Assembly (NCBI GenBank): GCA_016185015.1
Contig: JACPOI010000033.1
Coordinates: 1 to 63,407, forward strand
Length of the DNA stretch: 63,407 bases
Direction: 5' to 3'
Source of the DNA: Burkholderiales bacterium
GTDB lineage: Bacteria > Pseudomonadota > Gammaproteobacteria > Burkholderiales > Burkholderiaceae_C
Position numbers and translations under genes: made by a program
Shown: one piece after another, positions 39,693 through 48,849 of the stretch
Layout: each line of letters opens with the position of its first letter
Position numbering within the stretch: position 1 is the first letter of the stretch
Notes under the pieces: model-generated
Seen by the model: the letters and a program-made list of their open reading frames with translations, nothing else
Databases searched by the model: none
Told to the model about the DNA's origin: nothing

Positions 39693-39776
39693 CTCTTCTT
39701 ACGCCGGCATTAACCGGATCAAGTTCGCGGGTTCGGATCACCATCTCAGCACATCGCGTGTGCACCCCGGGCAAGA
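39693..39776 (-). promoter_or_regulatory. TPP riboswitch (thi box)
   Basis: On the minus strand the conserved TPP aptamer is present: CTGAGA at the start of the P2/P3 region, ACCCGCGAACTTGATCCGG and the TAATGCCGGCG closing block. A P1 stem can form between CTTGC (39771-39775) and GTAAG (39698-39702). It ends about 130 bp upstream of the thiC ATG, enough for an expression platform that masks the ribosome-binding site or terminates early. No clear rho-independent terminator is seen, so translational control is more likely. Confidence 0.93.
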
Positions 39777-39826
39777 CGGAATGTAGCCGACCCGATGCGG
39801 CCCGGGACATGACCCAGGTCAATTTT

Positions 39827-41656
39827 TCAGATGGCGCTGCGCTGTCGCGAAAAGCGCCGGCTGGATTCGTAGGGAAACACGTCGTAGACATGCCCCTGCT
39901 GGATGCGCTCCTTGTGACTCTGCCAGAAGGCCGGATCCAGCAGGTCGGCGTGGTGTTTCATGAACACCTCGCGCACGACCGGGTTGCCCAGCAGGAAAGG
40001 CGCGAAGGTCTCGGGGAAGACATCACGCGGGCCGACCTTGTACCAGACCTCGCCGCTCATTTCCTCTTCCTCGTTGCGCGGGTTGGGCACCTGGCGGAAG
40101 TTGCAGTCGGTGATGTATTCGATTTCGTCGTAGTCGTAGAACACCACCTTGCCCTGGCGCGTCAGCCCGAAGTTCTTCCACAGCATGTCGCCGGGAAAGA
40201 TGTTGGCGGCCACCAGGTCCTTGATGGCCTTGCCGTACTCGATGACGGTGCGTTCCAGCTGGCGACGGGCCCGGCGGGCTTCCTCGGAGCTGTTGGCCGG
40301 GTCCGCCGCGCCCGCGTCAAAGGCTTCCTGCAGGTAGAGGTTGAGCGGGATCATGCGCCGCTCGATGTAGAGGTGCTGGATGATGACTTCGCTGCGCCCG
40401 TCCTGGTCGCGGTCGCTGATCTCCAACTGGCTGGGCGCGAACTTCCGGATCTCGGCGATCAGCTCCTCGTCGAAACGCTCCAGCGGAAAGGCCACCAGGC
40501 TGTACTCCAGCGTATCGGCCATGCGGCCCACGCGGTCGTGCTGCTTGACCAGCAGATATTTGCCCTGCACTTGCTCACGCGTGGTGTCCTTCGGCGGTGG
40601 GTACCAGTCCTTGATGATCTTGAAGACGTAGGGAAAGGAAGGCAGGTCGAACACCAGCATGACCATGCCCTTGATGCCGGGCGCGATGCGGAAGCGGTCG
40701 CTCGAATGCTTGAGGTGGTGGAGAAAGTCGCGGTAGAACAGCGTCTTGCCCTGCTTGGCCAGGCCCAGCGCGTTGTAGAGCTCGGCGCGTGGCTTGCGCG
40801 GCATGAGGCTGCGCAGGAACTGCACATGGGCCGAGGGCACCTCCATGTCCACCATGAAGTAGGCGCGCGCGAAGCTGAAGAGCATCAGCAGATCGTCCTC
40901 GCCAAACAGCGCCGCGTCGATCACCAGGCGGCCCTGCTCGCCATGCAGGATGGGCAGGGCAAAGGGCACTTCGACAAAACCATTGATGATCTTGCCCACC
41001 ACATAGGCACCCTTGTTGCGGAAGAACAGGCTGGACAGCACCTGCACCTGGAAGTTGGTGCGCAGCTTGTTCTGCCCCAGCAGGTCGTTCACCGCGGCCA
41101 GCACGTGGTCCACGTCACGCGCCAGGTCTTCGAACGGGCACTGCAGCCGGAAGTTGCCGATGATGCGCTCCACCGTCTCGCGCAGGGTCTCGCGCGTGGG
41201 GTAATAGGCGCGGTAGGTCGGCCGGGCGGCGGGCTCGTCGTTCTCGATGTACTCGGTGCTGACGGCCGGGCGCACGAAGATGAAGTCGTTGTGGAAATGC
41301 GTGCGGTGCAGGATCTTGGTGGTGACCGAGTTGAAGAAGGTCTCGGCCAGCTCGGGCTGGTGGTGGTCCACCAGCAGGCCGATGTAATGCAGCTTGACCT
41401 GCTGCCAGATGGCCATGGGCTGGGCGCCGGCCTGGAAGGTCTGCTCCAGCCGGCTCACGCACTCCCTGACGCGCAGGTCGTAGAACTCGATGCGTTCGCG
41501 CTGGGCGCGCTGCTGGCCCTGCCAGTCGGCGTTCTCGAAACGGTGCTGGGCGCGGGCGGACTCAGTGCGAAAGAGCTGGTAATGGCGGTTGAAGCCGTCC
41601 AGCATCGCCTGGGCGATGTCGTAAGCCAGCGTCGAATCCAGGCGCTGGGGGAACAT
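39827..41656 (-). CDS. aceK: Isocitrate dehydrogenase kinase/phosphatase
   Basis: A 609-residue bifunctional enzyme that phosphorylates and dephosphorylates isocitrate dehydrogenase, directing carbon into the glyoxylate shunt. Seen in the sequence: the ATP loop [12 protein letters not shown] (near residue 326), [14 protein letters not shown], the catalytic-site [24 protein letters not shown], and [24 protein letters not shown]. Length normal. It is not in an ace operon here; it sits 22 bp after the carbonic anhydrase gene and upstream of thiC. Location beside the leucine genes fits a need for the shunt when acetyl-CoA is the main carbon source. Confidence 0.96.
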   Translation of the reverse strand: MFPQRLDSTLAYDIAQAMLDGFNRHYQLFRTESARAQHRFENADWQGQQRAQRERIEFYDLRVRECVSRLEQTFQAGAQPMAIWQQVKLHYIGLLVDHHQPELAETFFNSVTTKILHRTHFHNDFIFVRPAVSTEYIENDEPAARPTYRAYYPTRETLRETVERIIGNFRLQCPFEDLARDVDHVLAAVNDLLGQNKLRTNFQVQVLSSLFFRNKGAYVVGKIINGFVEVPFALPILHGEQGRLVIDAALFGEDDLLMLFSFARAYFMVDMEVPSAHVQFLRSLMPRKPRAELYNALGLAKQGKTLFYRDFLHHLKHSSDRFRIAPGIKGMVMLVFDLPSFPYVFKIIKDWYPPPKDTTREQVQGKYLLVKQHDRVGRMADTLEYSLVAFPLERFDEELIAEIRKFAPSQLEISDRDQDGRSEVIIQHLYIERRMIPLNLYLQEAFDAGAADPANSSEEARRARRQLERTVIEYGKAIKDLVAANIFPGDMLWKNFGLTRQGKVVFYDYDEIEYITDCNFRQVPNPRNEEEEMSGEVWYKVGPRDVFPETFAPFLLGNPVVREVFMKHHADLLDPAFWQSHKERIQQGHVYDVFPYESSRRFSRQRSAI

Positions 41657-41678
41657 CGCGTTCAGCCGGCGCGGGCGC

Positions 41679-42338
41679 TCACCCGCGCTTGATCTGGGCC
41701 ACGCCGGCGATGGCCTGGCGGTACAACGGCTCCAGCGCTTCCTGCCCGTCCACGGTCATCTGCAGGTCCTTGAGCAGCCCGTCGTGCACGCCGTAGACCC
41801 AGGCATGCAGGGTCACGTTCTGGCCGCGCCCCCAGGCATCCATCAGCACCGTGCTCTGCGCCACGTTGACCACCTGTTCGATGGCGTTGAGCTCGACCAG
41901 CGCGTCGTGGCGCGCCGCCTCGGGAATGGTATCGAGCAGCTCGCGATGGCGATCGCGCACGTCCATGATGTGGCGCAGCCAGTTGTCGGCCAGGCCGATG
42001 CGCGCGCCCTCCAGCGCGGCCTGCACGCCCGAACAGCCGTAGTGGCCGACCACCATCACGTGCTCGACCTTGAGCCGTTCCACCGCGAACTGCACGGTAG
42101 ACAGGGCGTTCAGGTCCGAGTGCACCACCACATTGGCCACGTTGCGGTGCACGAAAACCTCACCCGGCTCCAGGCCGGTGATCTGGTTGGCCGGCACGCG
42201 GCTGTCGGAACAGCCAATCCACATGTATTTGGGTTTCTGCTGCGACTTCAGGCTGGTGAAGAAGCCGGGGCGCTCGCGCTCCATCTGCGCGGCCCAGGCG
42301 CGGTTATGGGCGAAGAGATCGTCGAGGGTCTTGCTCAT
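41679..42338 (-). CDS. can: Beta-class carbonic anhydrase
   Basis: A 219-residue zinc enzyme that interconverts CO2 and bicarbonate. Zinc ligands are Cys43 (IGCSDSR, with Asp45 and Arg47), His99 and Cys102 (VGHYGCSGV). The length and ending match the Can subgroup. Bicarbonate is the co-substrate of the biotin carboxylases encoded in this window, so the position near liuA is functionally sensible (inference). The start lies 30 bp after the sulfatase-family gene, and aceK follows 22 bp downstream, so all three may be co-transcribed. Confidence 0.95.
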   Translation of the reverse strand: MSKTLDDLFAHNRAWAAQMERERPGFFTSLKSQQKPKYMWIGCSDSRVPANQITGLEPGEVFVHRNVANVVVHSDLNALSTVQFAVERLKVEHVMVVGHYGCSGVQAALEGARIGLADNWLRHIMDVRDRHRELLDTIPEAARHDALVELNAIEQVVNVAQSTVLMDAWGRGQNVTLHAWVYGVHDGLLKDLQMTVDGQEALEPLYRQAIAGVAQIKRG

Positions 42339-42368
42339 GGTGTGATTTTCCTACAGTAGCCTGGTTGC

Positions 42369-44414
42369 TCAGCGGCGCAGGGCCACCCGCACGTTCCAGT
42401 CCAGCAGGCCGAGCTGGGCGCGCGCCAGCGCGTCCTGCTGCGCGTCGAACTGGCAGCTGGCAGCGTTCTTGGGATCGACCGGCGAACAGACGAAGCTGGC
42501 CGGATTGCCCAGCGTCCAGCTGCCGCGGGCATTGCGCGCCGTGCCGTAGTAGTTCACGCTCAGGGGGGCATTGAGCGCCGGCTTGGCCTGCTGGGCCGGA
42601 TCGAGCAGCAGATTGCGCCCGGTCTGCACGTAGCCGCTGTTCACACCCAGCAAAGGCAGCAGCGTGGGGAACATGTCGCGGTGGCTGGCCGGCAGCTGGC
42701 GTTGCGGCCCGCAGGCCAGCCCCTCGTCCCAGACCATGAAGGGCACCTGACTGAGCAGATGGCGCCGCTCGGGCGTGGCATACAGGCCGAAGCTGCGCAC
42801 ATTGTGGTCGCCAGTGGCGGCGATCACGGTGTTGTGACGCAGCGGGCCGTTGCGCACCTCCTGCACCAGGCCGCCGAGCTGGTCGGTGGCGTAGTGGTAG
42901 GAATCGATGTTGAGCCACAGCGTGTCGGCACTGCGCTCGCCACCCCACTTGGCTTCGTTTCGTTTGACGCGCTGGTACTCGGGCGGCAGGTCGTAGGGCG
43001 GATGGTTGGTGGCCGTCAGCACGAAAACGAAGAGCGGCTGGTCCTGCGGTTTCTTCAGGCGCTGCGACAGGTAACGGAACACATAGCTGTCCCACACCCC
43101 CCAGATGCCCAGGTCCGCCTCGGGGTAGGCCGCCTTCAGGTGGCTGGCGTCGATCACCTCGTCGAAACCCTGGGTCTTGAGCACGCGGTCCAGCTCACGC
43201 CAGCCGGCACGCGCCGAGGTCACGAACAGGGTGCGGTAGCCCGCCTGCTTGAGCAACAGCGGGACGGACCAGGGAATGGGCGTCTTGCCCTGCGGCCCCA
43301 GCGTGAGCGGCGTGATGGGCGTGGAGAAGAGAATGGCTTCCAGCGAGGGATGGGTGCCGGGCTGGGCCGAGTCGAAGTTGGAGAAGTGGCAGGCACCGGA
43401 CAGGGTGGGCGCCAGGCGGCCCAGCACATCGAAGTCCTTGGCGTCCTGGTAGAGGAAGGGCTCGGCGCTCCAGGACTCCATCAGAAAGAACAGCAGATTC
43501 TTGCGCGGACCCGGCGCAGGGGCGGCGGCGCCTTGCGCAATGAGCGAGGCACGCAAGGCCTGCTCGTCCCGGGCCTCGATGCCCAGCACCTGCGCAGCCT
43601 CCATGGGTGAGCCGTAGCCCAGGCGCTTGAGGCCCAGCAGGGGGTCGTTGAGGTTCTGCGAATCGCGCCGGGCGTCCCAGGCGAATTTCAGCGCGATGAC
43701 GCCGTTGGGCACCATGTCGTTGAGGAACTGCGAGGTGGTGACCGAGACGTTCTGCCGCCCCAGGGCCATGGCGCGCAGGGTGCCTTTGGTCGTCAGCACC
43801 AGCAGCAGGAAGGCCAGCAGCACCCCCAGCAGCGTGAGCCAGACGGGGATGCGTCGCTCGCTCACCCCGCGGTTGAGCCCCAGGCTGAGTCGCCCGTAGG
43901 CGATCTTGCGCGCCGCGATGGCACCCCAGCTCGCACCGACCAGCACCGCCAGCGTCAGGAAGACCGGGAAGTCGCTCCAGATGGTCTGGAGGATGGCCTT
44001 GGTGTCGTCTTCGAAGAAACCGAACACCACGGGATCGATGGGCGTCTTGTAGAAACCGAAGTAGTGCAGGTTGATCAGGCTGGCCGTCACGAAGAGGAAA
44101 GCCACTGTGCCCGCCAGCCAGCCATGCCAGCGCGCCGGCACGATGATGAGCAGCGGCCAGATCAGGATGGCCGCGGCGGCGCAGACCTTGAGGTCGAAGC
44201 GCGCGCCCTGGTAGATCACCGCCCAGACATCGGAGAGCGGGGCGTCCAGGCCTTCGGGCCAGTGCCAGGCGATCTGGCCCATGCGCAGCAGGGTCAGCGT
44301 GAAGGCCACGCACAGCACCATGACCCAGGCCTGCAATGTGGCCGAAGCCAGGGCCCCCAGCAGGTGGTGGCCGAAGGTGCGCAGCGAGAACTTCACGTCA
44401 GACTTCCCTTTCAT
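42369..44414 (-). CDS. LTA synthase-like/phosphoglycerol transferase sulfatase-fold membrane protein
   Basis: A 681-residue protein with about five N-terminal membrane helices (to about 205) and a large periplasmic alkaline-phosphatase-superfamily domain. Seen in the sequence: LLFFLMESWSAEPF with the metal Glu, the nucleophile Thr in AQPGTHPSLEAILFSTP, and the metal Asp-His in IAATGDHNVRSFG. This layout matches LTA synthase and MdoB/OpgB-type enzymes that move phosphoglycerol or phosphoethanolamine onto envelope glycans. The precise substrate is unknown. It stands between liuA (54 bp) and can (30 bp) on the same strand. Confidence 0.88.
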   Translation of the reverse strand: MKGKSDVKFSLRTFGHHLLGALASATLQAWVMVLCVAFTLTLLRMGQIAWHWPEGLDAPLSDVWAVIYQGARFDLKVCAAAAILIWPLLIIVPARWHGWLAGTVAFLFVTASLINLHYFGFYKTPIDPVVFGFFEDDTKAILQTIWSDFPVFLTLAVLVGASWGAIAARKIAYGRLSLGLNRGVSERRIPVWLTLLGVLLAFLLLVLTTKGTLRAMALGRQNVSVTTSQFLNDMVPNGVIALKFAWDARRDSQNLNDPLLGLKRLGYGSPMEAAQVLGIEARDEQALRASLIAQGAAAPAPGPRKNLLFFLMESWSAEPFLYQDAKDFDVLGRLAPTLSGACHFSNFDSAQPGTHPSLEAILFSTPITPLTLGPQGKTPIPWSVPLLLKQAGYRTLFVTSARAGWRELDRVLKTQGFDEVIDASHLKAAYPEADLGIWGVWDSYVFRYLSQRLKKPQDQPLFVFVLTATNHPPYDLPPEYQRVKRNEAKWGGERSADTLWLNIDSYHYATDQLGGLVQEVRNGPLRHNTVIAATGDHNVRSFGLYATPERRHLLSQVPFMVWDEGLACGPQRQLPASHRDMFPTLLPLLGVNSGYVQTGRNLLLDPAQQAKPALNAPLSVNYYGTARNARGSWTLGNPASFVCSPVDPKNAASCQFDAQQDALARAQLGLLDWNVRVALRR

Positions 44415-44468
44415 CTCAGGGAGGTATTGTGCCGCCTGCCGGTTTCACGCCCGTGACACCCGGCGGGC

Positions 44469-45647
44469 TCACATGGTCTCGGCAAAGAGTTCGCGGCCGA
44501 TCAGCATGCGGCGGATCTCGCTGGTACCGGCGCCGATCTCGTACAACTTGGCGTCGCGCCACAGGCGGCCCAGCGGGTATTCGTTGATGTAGCCGTTGCC
44601 GCCAAAGATCTGCACGCCTTCGCCGGCCATCCAGGTGGCCTTCTCCGCCGTCCACAGGATGACCGAGGCACAGTCCTTGCGCACCTGGCGCACATGCTCG
44701 GCACCCAGCAGGTCCAGGTTCTTGGCCACGGTGTAGGCGAAGGAGCGGCCGGCCTGCAGCACGGTGTACATGTCAGCCACCTTGCCCTGGATCAGCTGGA
44801 ACTCGCCGATGCTCTGGCCGAACTGCTTGCGGTCGTGGATGTAGGGGATGACGTTGTCCATCACCGCCTGCATGATGCCCAGCGGTCCGCCCGTGAGCAC
44901 GGCGCGCTCGTAGTCCAGCCCGCTCATGAGCACCTTGGCACCGCCGTTGAGCGTGCCCAGCACGTTCTCGGCCGGCACCTCGACATCTCTAAACACCAGC
45001 TCGCCCGTGTGGCTGCCGCGCATGCCCAGCTTGTCGAGCTTCTGCGCGATGGAGAAGCCCTTCATGCCCTTCTCGATCAGGAAGGCCGTGACACCGCGCG
45101 CGCCGAGTTCGGGTTCGGTCTTGGCGTAGACCACCAGCGTGTCGGCGTCGGGGCCATTGGTGATCCAGAACTTCGCTCCATTGAGCAGGTAGTAGCCGCC
45201 CTTGTCCTCGGCCTTGAGCTTCATGCTGAGCACGTCGGAGCCGGCGCCCGGCTCGCTCATGGCCAGCGCGCCCACGTGTTCGCCGCTGATCAGCTTGGGC
45301 AGATACTTCTTGCGCTGCGCCTCGTTGCCGTTGCGCTTGATCTGGTTCACGCAGAGATTGCTGTGCGCGCCGTAGCTCAGGCCCACCGAGGCGCTGGCGC
45401 GGCTGATCTCCTCCATGGCAATCATATGGGCCAGATAACCCATGTTGGCGCCACCGTATTCTTCACCCACGGTGATGCCCAGCACCCCCAGGTCACCCAT
45501 CTTGCGCCAGAGGTCCATGGGGAATTGATCGTTGCGGTCGATCTCGGCCGCGCGCGGGGCGATCTCGGCTTGTGCGAATTCGCGCACCGCGTCACGCAAA
45601 GCATCGATGTCTTCGCCGAGCTGGAAGTTGAGTCCGGGCAGGTTCAT
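44469..45647 (-). CDS. liuA: Isovaleryl-CoA dehydrogenase
   Basis: A 392-residue FAD-dependent dehydrogenase that oxidises isovaleryl-CoA to 3-methylcrotonyl-CoA, the first committed step of leucine breakdown. Its catalytic base is placed as in isovaleryl-CoA dehydrogenases: Glu247 in [15 protein letters not shown], while the usual C-terminal Glu is replaced ([10 protein letters not shown]). [16 protein letters not shown] and GAKFWITNG line the flavin. It follows liuR and a PaaI-type thioesterase at 12 bp spacing, so it is transcribed from the liuR promoter region. Confidence 0.95.
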   Translation of the reverse strand: MNLPGLNFQLGEDIDALRDAVREFAQAEIAPRAAEIDRNDQFPMDLWRKMGDLGVLGITVGEEYGGANMGYLAHMIAMEEISRASASVGLSYGAHSNLCVNQIKRNGNEAQRKKYLPKLISGEHVGALAMSEPGAGSDVLSMKLKAEDKGGYYLLNGAKFWITNGPDADTLVVYAKTEPELGARGVTAFLIEKGMKGFSIAQKLDKLGMRGSHTGELVFRDVEVPAENVLGTLNGGAKVLMSGLDYERAVLTGGPLGIMQAVMDNVIPYIHDRKQFGQSIGEFQLIQGKVADMYTVLQAGRSFAYTVAKNLDLLGAEHVRQVRKDCASVILWTAEKATWMAGEGVQIFGGNGYINEYPLGRLWRDAKLYEIGAGTSEIRRMLIGRELFAETM

Positions 45648-45659
45648 GTCTATCTCCGT

Positions 45660-46088
45660 CTAATAGGTCTGGGGCACAGGCACCAGGGTTTGCTGCATCA
45701 CGGCGCAGGCGCTTTGCTTGCCGTTGGCGTCCACGTGGACCACCTCGGCGGTGGTCACGATGATGCGGCGCCCGGCCTTCACCACCCGGCCGGTGGCGCG
45801 CAGTTCGCCGCCTTGAAAGGCTGCAAGGAAATTGATCTTGTATTCCACGGTGGTGACTTCCATGCCCTCGGGGGCCAGGGTGAGCCCGGCGTAACCACCG
45901 GCGATGTCGGCCAGCGCGCCCATGGCGCCGCCATGAAAACCATCCTGCTGCTGTGTCACTTTCCCGGAATACGGCAGCGCCAGTTCACACAGGCCGGGTT
46001 CGACGCGCAACAGGCGCACCCCCAGGTGGCGCATCAGCCCCTGACGTTCGAGGCTGGCCAGCACGCGGGCATGGAGTTCGTCAGCCAT
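45660..46088 (-). CDS. PaaI-type hotdog thioesterase
   Basis: A 142-residue hotdog-fold protein. The acidic/nucleophile segment GFHGGAMGALADIAGGYAG and TTVEYKINFLAAFQGGELRATG are typical of the PaaI/4-hydroxybenzoyl-CoA thioesterase group, which hydrolyses acyl-CoA thioesters. It is between liuR (3 bp) and liuA (12 bp). A likely role is to release free CoA from acyl-CoAs that build up during leucine or isovalerate catabolism (inference). Confidence 0.87.
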   Translation of the reverse strand: MADELHARVLASLERQGLMRHLGVRLLRVEPGLCELALPYSGKVTQQQDGFHGGAMGALADIAGGYAGLTLAPEGMEVTTVEYKINFLAAFQGGELRATGRVVKAGRRIIVTTAEVVHVDANGKQSACAVMQQTLVPVPQTY

Positions 46089-46091
46089 GGC

Positions 46092-46493
46092 TTACTTGCC
46101 GTTCTTCTTGTCGAGCTTGGCCAACAGGGCGCGGGCCTCGCGCTGGTGCGCCTTGATCTCGTCCAGGTTGGCCTGCAGGTCGGCCATCTGCTCCTCGACC
46201 TGGGTGCGGTGCGCGGCCAGCACATCGAGAAACTTCTTGAGCTGCAGCCCGGTATCGCGCGGGCTGTCGTACATGTCGATGATTTCCTTGGCTTCGCTCA
46301 GGCTCAAGCCCAGGCGCTTGGCGCGCAGCGTGAGCTTGAGGCGCGTTCGGTCGCGCCCGCTGTAGACGCGGATGCGCCCGCCCGGCCCGCTGCGCTCGGG
46401 CTGCAGCAGGCCCAGGTCCTCGTAGAAGCGCATGGCACGCGTGGTCAGGTCGAATTCCCGGGCCAGATCGCTGATGCTGTAGGTCGTTGCCAT
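46092..46493 (-). CDS. liuR: LiuR, MerR-family regulator of leucine/isovalerate catabolism
   Basis: A 133-residue MerR-type regulator. The winged-helix DNA-binding half reads YSISDLAREFDLTTRAMRFYEDLGLLQPERSGPGGRIRVYSGRDRTRLKLTL. The C-terminal half is a dimerising coiled coil (KKFLDVLAAHRTQVEEQMADLQANLDEIK) with no metal-binding cysteines, as in LiuR. Published comparative genomics assigns LiuR as the regulator of liu genes in proteobacteria. It heads an operon with the thioesterase and liuA. A 22-bp palindrome lies about 80 bp upstream, between it and the divergent MBL gene. Confidence 0.92.
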   Translation of the reverse strand: MATTYSISDLAREFDLTTRAMRFYEDLGLLQPERSGPGGRIRVYSGRDRTRLKLTLRAKRLGLSLSEAKEIIDMYDSPRDTGLQLKKFLDVLAAHRTQVEEQMADLQANLDEIKAHQREARALLAKLDKKNGK

Positions 46494-46573
46494 GGATGGG
46501 TCTGCGTTACAGTGGGTTCAACAAAGGCGACAGCGCCGCGCCAGTGAGGCCTCCTAGAATGAGGGCCCGTCAC

Positions 46574-46595
46574 TTGACGTTTACGTAAACGTCAA
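46574..46595. promoter_or_regulatory. LiuR-type operator (22-bp perfect palindrome)
   Basis: Half-site TTGACGTTTAC followed by its exact reverse complement, in the divergent intergenic region between liuR and the MBL-fold hydrolase gene. Its end lies 14 bp before the MBL gene ATG and 80 bp upstream of liuR. A second dyad (TTCTGT-C-ACAGAA, 46596-46608) abuts it. Autoregulation of liuR is expected (inference). Confidence 0.85.
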
Positions 46596-46609
46596 TTCTG
46601 TCACAGAAC

Positions 46610-47683
46610 ATGAACGAACTCGAACGCCAGCTCCACTACCCCCTGGGGGACACCCTGCCCGAGCCCGGCCAGACCATGGAAGTGGCCCCCGGCGTGCGCT
46701 GGATCCGCATGGCCCTGCCCTTTGCGCTGGACCACATCAACCTCTGGCTGCTGCGCGACCGGCTCGACGGCCGCGAAGGCTGGACGGTGGTGGACTGCTG
46801 CATCAGCCGCGACGAGGCCAAGGCCCAGTGGGAGCAGATCTTTGCCAGCACCTTCGAAGGCCTGCCCCTGCTGCGTGTCATCGTCACCCACATGCACCCG
46901 GACCACATCGGCCTGGCCGACTGGTTGTGCGCGCGCTGGAGCACACCCGAGTTTCCCTGCCGACTGTGGATGAGCGCCACCGACTACAACCTGGCACGCA
47001 TCGGCTCGTCCGGCAGCAACGGCTTTGGCGGCGACAGCTCGGCGCTGTTCTTCTCGTCCCACGGCCTGCGCGACCCGCTCTCCATGGAAAAAATCCGCGA
47101 GCGCGCGAGCTACTACCCCACGCTGGTGCCGGCCGTGCCGCGCCAGTTCCGCCGCCTGATGGAAGGCGACGTGGTGGATATCGGCGGTCGCGGCTGGCGC
47201 TGCATCAGCGGCCACGGTCATGCGCCCGAACACATCGCGCTCTATTGCGCCGACCTGAATCTGCTGATCGGCGGCGACATGATGCTGCCGCGCATCTCCA
47301 CCAATGTCAGCGTCTTCGACATGGAGCCCGAGGCTGATGCCCTGAAGCTCTTCCTGCAGTCCATCGACAAGTTCAAGGCCCTGCCGGCCGACACGCTGAC
47401 CCTACCCTCGCACGGCAAACCCTTCACCGGCCTGCACCGGCGCATCGAGCAGCTGCACGAACACCACCGCGACCGCCTGGCCGAGGTGATGGAAGCCTGC
47501 GCACTTAAACCCTGCAGTGCCGCCGACGTGCTGCCCATCCTCTTCAAGCGCAAGCTCGACCTGCACCAGACCACCTTTGCCATGGGCGAGGCCGTGGCAC
47601 ATCTGCACGCCCTTTGGTTCGAAGGCAAGCTGCGCCGCGAGCGCGATGCCGAAGGGGTATACCGCTTCCACGCGCCGGCCTGA
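46610..47683 (+). CDS. Metallo-beta-lactamase-fold hydrolase
   Basis: A 357-residue MBL-fold protein with the metal motif THMHPDHIGLADW, further His in GHGHAPEHIALY, the Asp in GGDMMLPRIS and the late His in LPSHGKPFTG. The C-terminal extension (about 265-357) is helical and winged-helix-like (LPILFKRKLDLHQTTFAMGEAVAHLHAL). The group includes glyoxalase II-like thioesterases, so an acyl-thioester substrate is possible. It is divergent from liuR, with the operator 14 bp before the ATG and no clear ribosome-binding site. Confidence 0.88.
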   Translation: MNELERQLHYPLGDTLPEPGQTMEVAPGVRWIRMALPFALDHINLWLLRDRLDGREGWTVVDCCISRDEAKAQWEQIFASTFEGLPLLRVIVTHMHPDHIGLADWLCARWSTPEFPCRLWMSATDYNLARIGSSGSNGFGGDSSALFFSSHGLRDPLSMEKIRERASYYPTLVPAVPRQFRRLMEGDVVDIGGRGWRCISGHGHAPEHIALYCADLNLLIGGDMMLPRISTNVSVFDMEPEADALKLFLQSIDKFKALPADTLTLPSHGKPFTGLHRRIEQLHEHHRDRLAEVMEACALKPCSAADVLPILFKRKLDLHQTTFAMGEAVAHLHALWFEGKLRRERDAEGVYRFHAPA

Positions 47684-47731
47684 GAGCTACCACCCCTACA
47701 ATGCGCCACTTCGGTGCTTGTAGGAGTGCAT

Positions 47732-48844
47732 GTGCATCCCCTTCTTCCCTGGCTGCGCAGTTTCTGGCCTGCGCCGCTGTCGATCAGCCGGCGTGAGATC
47801 TGGCTGGGCTGCCTGGGCGCCGGCCTGGGCCTGCTGGGCACTGAATGGCTGAGCCACCAGTCTCTGGGCGAGCTCAACCCCTGGTTCATCGCACCCATGG
47901 GCGCTTCGGCCGTGCTGCTGTTTGCGGTGCCGGCCAGCCCGCTGGCCCAACCCTGGTCCATCCTCGGCGGCAACCTAGTCTCGGCGCTCATCGGCGTTCT
48001 CTGCGCACACACCCTGGGCCACGACGGCCTGGCAGCGGGTGCCGCCGGCGCGCTGGCCATCGCCGCCATGTTTTCCTTGCGCTGCCTGCACCCGCCCGGC
48101 GGGGCGGTGGCCCTGACGGCCGTGCTGGGCGGGCCGGCCATCGCGCAGCTCGGTTATGGTTATGCGCTGTGGCCCGTCGCTGCGAACTCCGCACTTCTGC
48201 TCGCGCTGGCGCTGCTCTTCAACAACCTGATGCAGCGGCGTTACCCGCACCAGCCTGCGCCCCAGCCCCACCCGCATCGCACGGCGGACCTGCAGCCGAG
48301 TGCGCGCCTGGGCCTGAGCAAGCAGGACCTGGACGCCGCGCTGGCCAGCCAGGGCCAGCTGCTCGACATCAGTCCCGATGACCTGGAAGAAATCCTCACA
48401 CGCGCGCAGCTGCACGCCAGCCGTCGCAAATGGGGCGACGTGCTCTGTCGCGACATCATGTCGCGCGATGTGGTGCATGTCGGGCCGCGCGACTCGGTCG
48501 ACGAGGCCTGGGCCCGACTGGCGCGGCACAAGGTCAAGGCGCTGCCCGTGATCCGCGACGACGGCACGCTGGCCGGCATCGTCTCGCTGCACGACTTCTT
48601 TGTCGGCCACAGCTCACCGGACCCGCGCAAGATGCCCGTCATGAGCACGGCGCGCTATGTGGCCGACATCATGACGCGCAAGGTGCGCGTGGCCCGCCCG
48701 GAGCAGCTGATGGTGGACCTGGTGAGCCTGTTCTCCGACGGCGGCCTGCACCACATGCCGGTGGTGGACGAACAGCTGCGCGTGGTCGGCATGATCACGC
48801 AGTCCGACGTGGTGGCGGCCCTGTTCAAGACCGGCGCGGGCTGA
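47732..48844 (+). CDS. HPP family membrane protein with two CBS domains
   Basis: A 370-residue protein. The N-terminal part (about 20-170) has several membrane helices with the HPP signature RCLHPPGGAVALTAVLGGPA and NPWFIAPMGASAVLL. The C-terminal part has two CBS domains (about 235-290, CRDIMSRDVVHVGPRDSVDEAW; about 310-365, DIMTRKVRVARPEQLMVDL), which usually bind adenine nucleotides. HPP proteins have been linked to nitrite transport in cyanobacteria and plants, so that is only a guess here. GTG at 47732 has AGGAG 5 nt upstream; in-frame GTGs at 47714 and 47726 are less well placed. Confidence 0.85.
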   Translation: MHPLLPWLRSFWPAPLSISRREIWLGCLGAGLGLLGTEWLSHQSLGELNPWFIAPMGASAVLLFAVPASPLAQPWSILGGNLVSALIGVLCAHTLGHDGLAAGAAGALAIAAMFSLRCLHPPGGAVALTAVLGGPAIAQLGYGYALWPVAANSALLLALALLFNNLMQRRYPHQPAPQPHPHRTADLQPSARLGLSKQDLDAALASQGQLLDISPDDLEEILTRAQLHASRRKWGDVLCRDIMSRDVVHVGPRDSVDEAWARLARHKVKALPVIRDDGTLAGIVSLHDFFVGHSSPDPRKMPVMSTARYVADIMTRKVRVARPEQLMVDLVSLFSDGGLHHMPVVDEQLRVVGMITQSDVVAALFKTGAG

Positions 48845-48849
48845 GCGGC

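Noticed and set aside
39809-39822. FNR-like TTGACCTGGGTCAT between aceK and the thiC riboswitch
   Set aside because: One half is imperfect, and TPP control already explains thiC. Support is too weak to list as a site.
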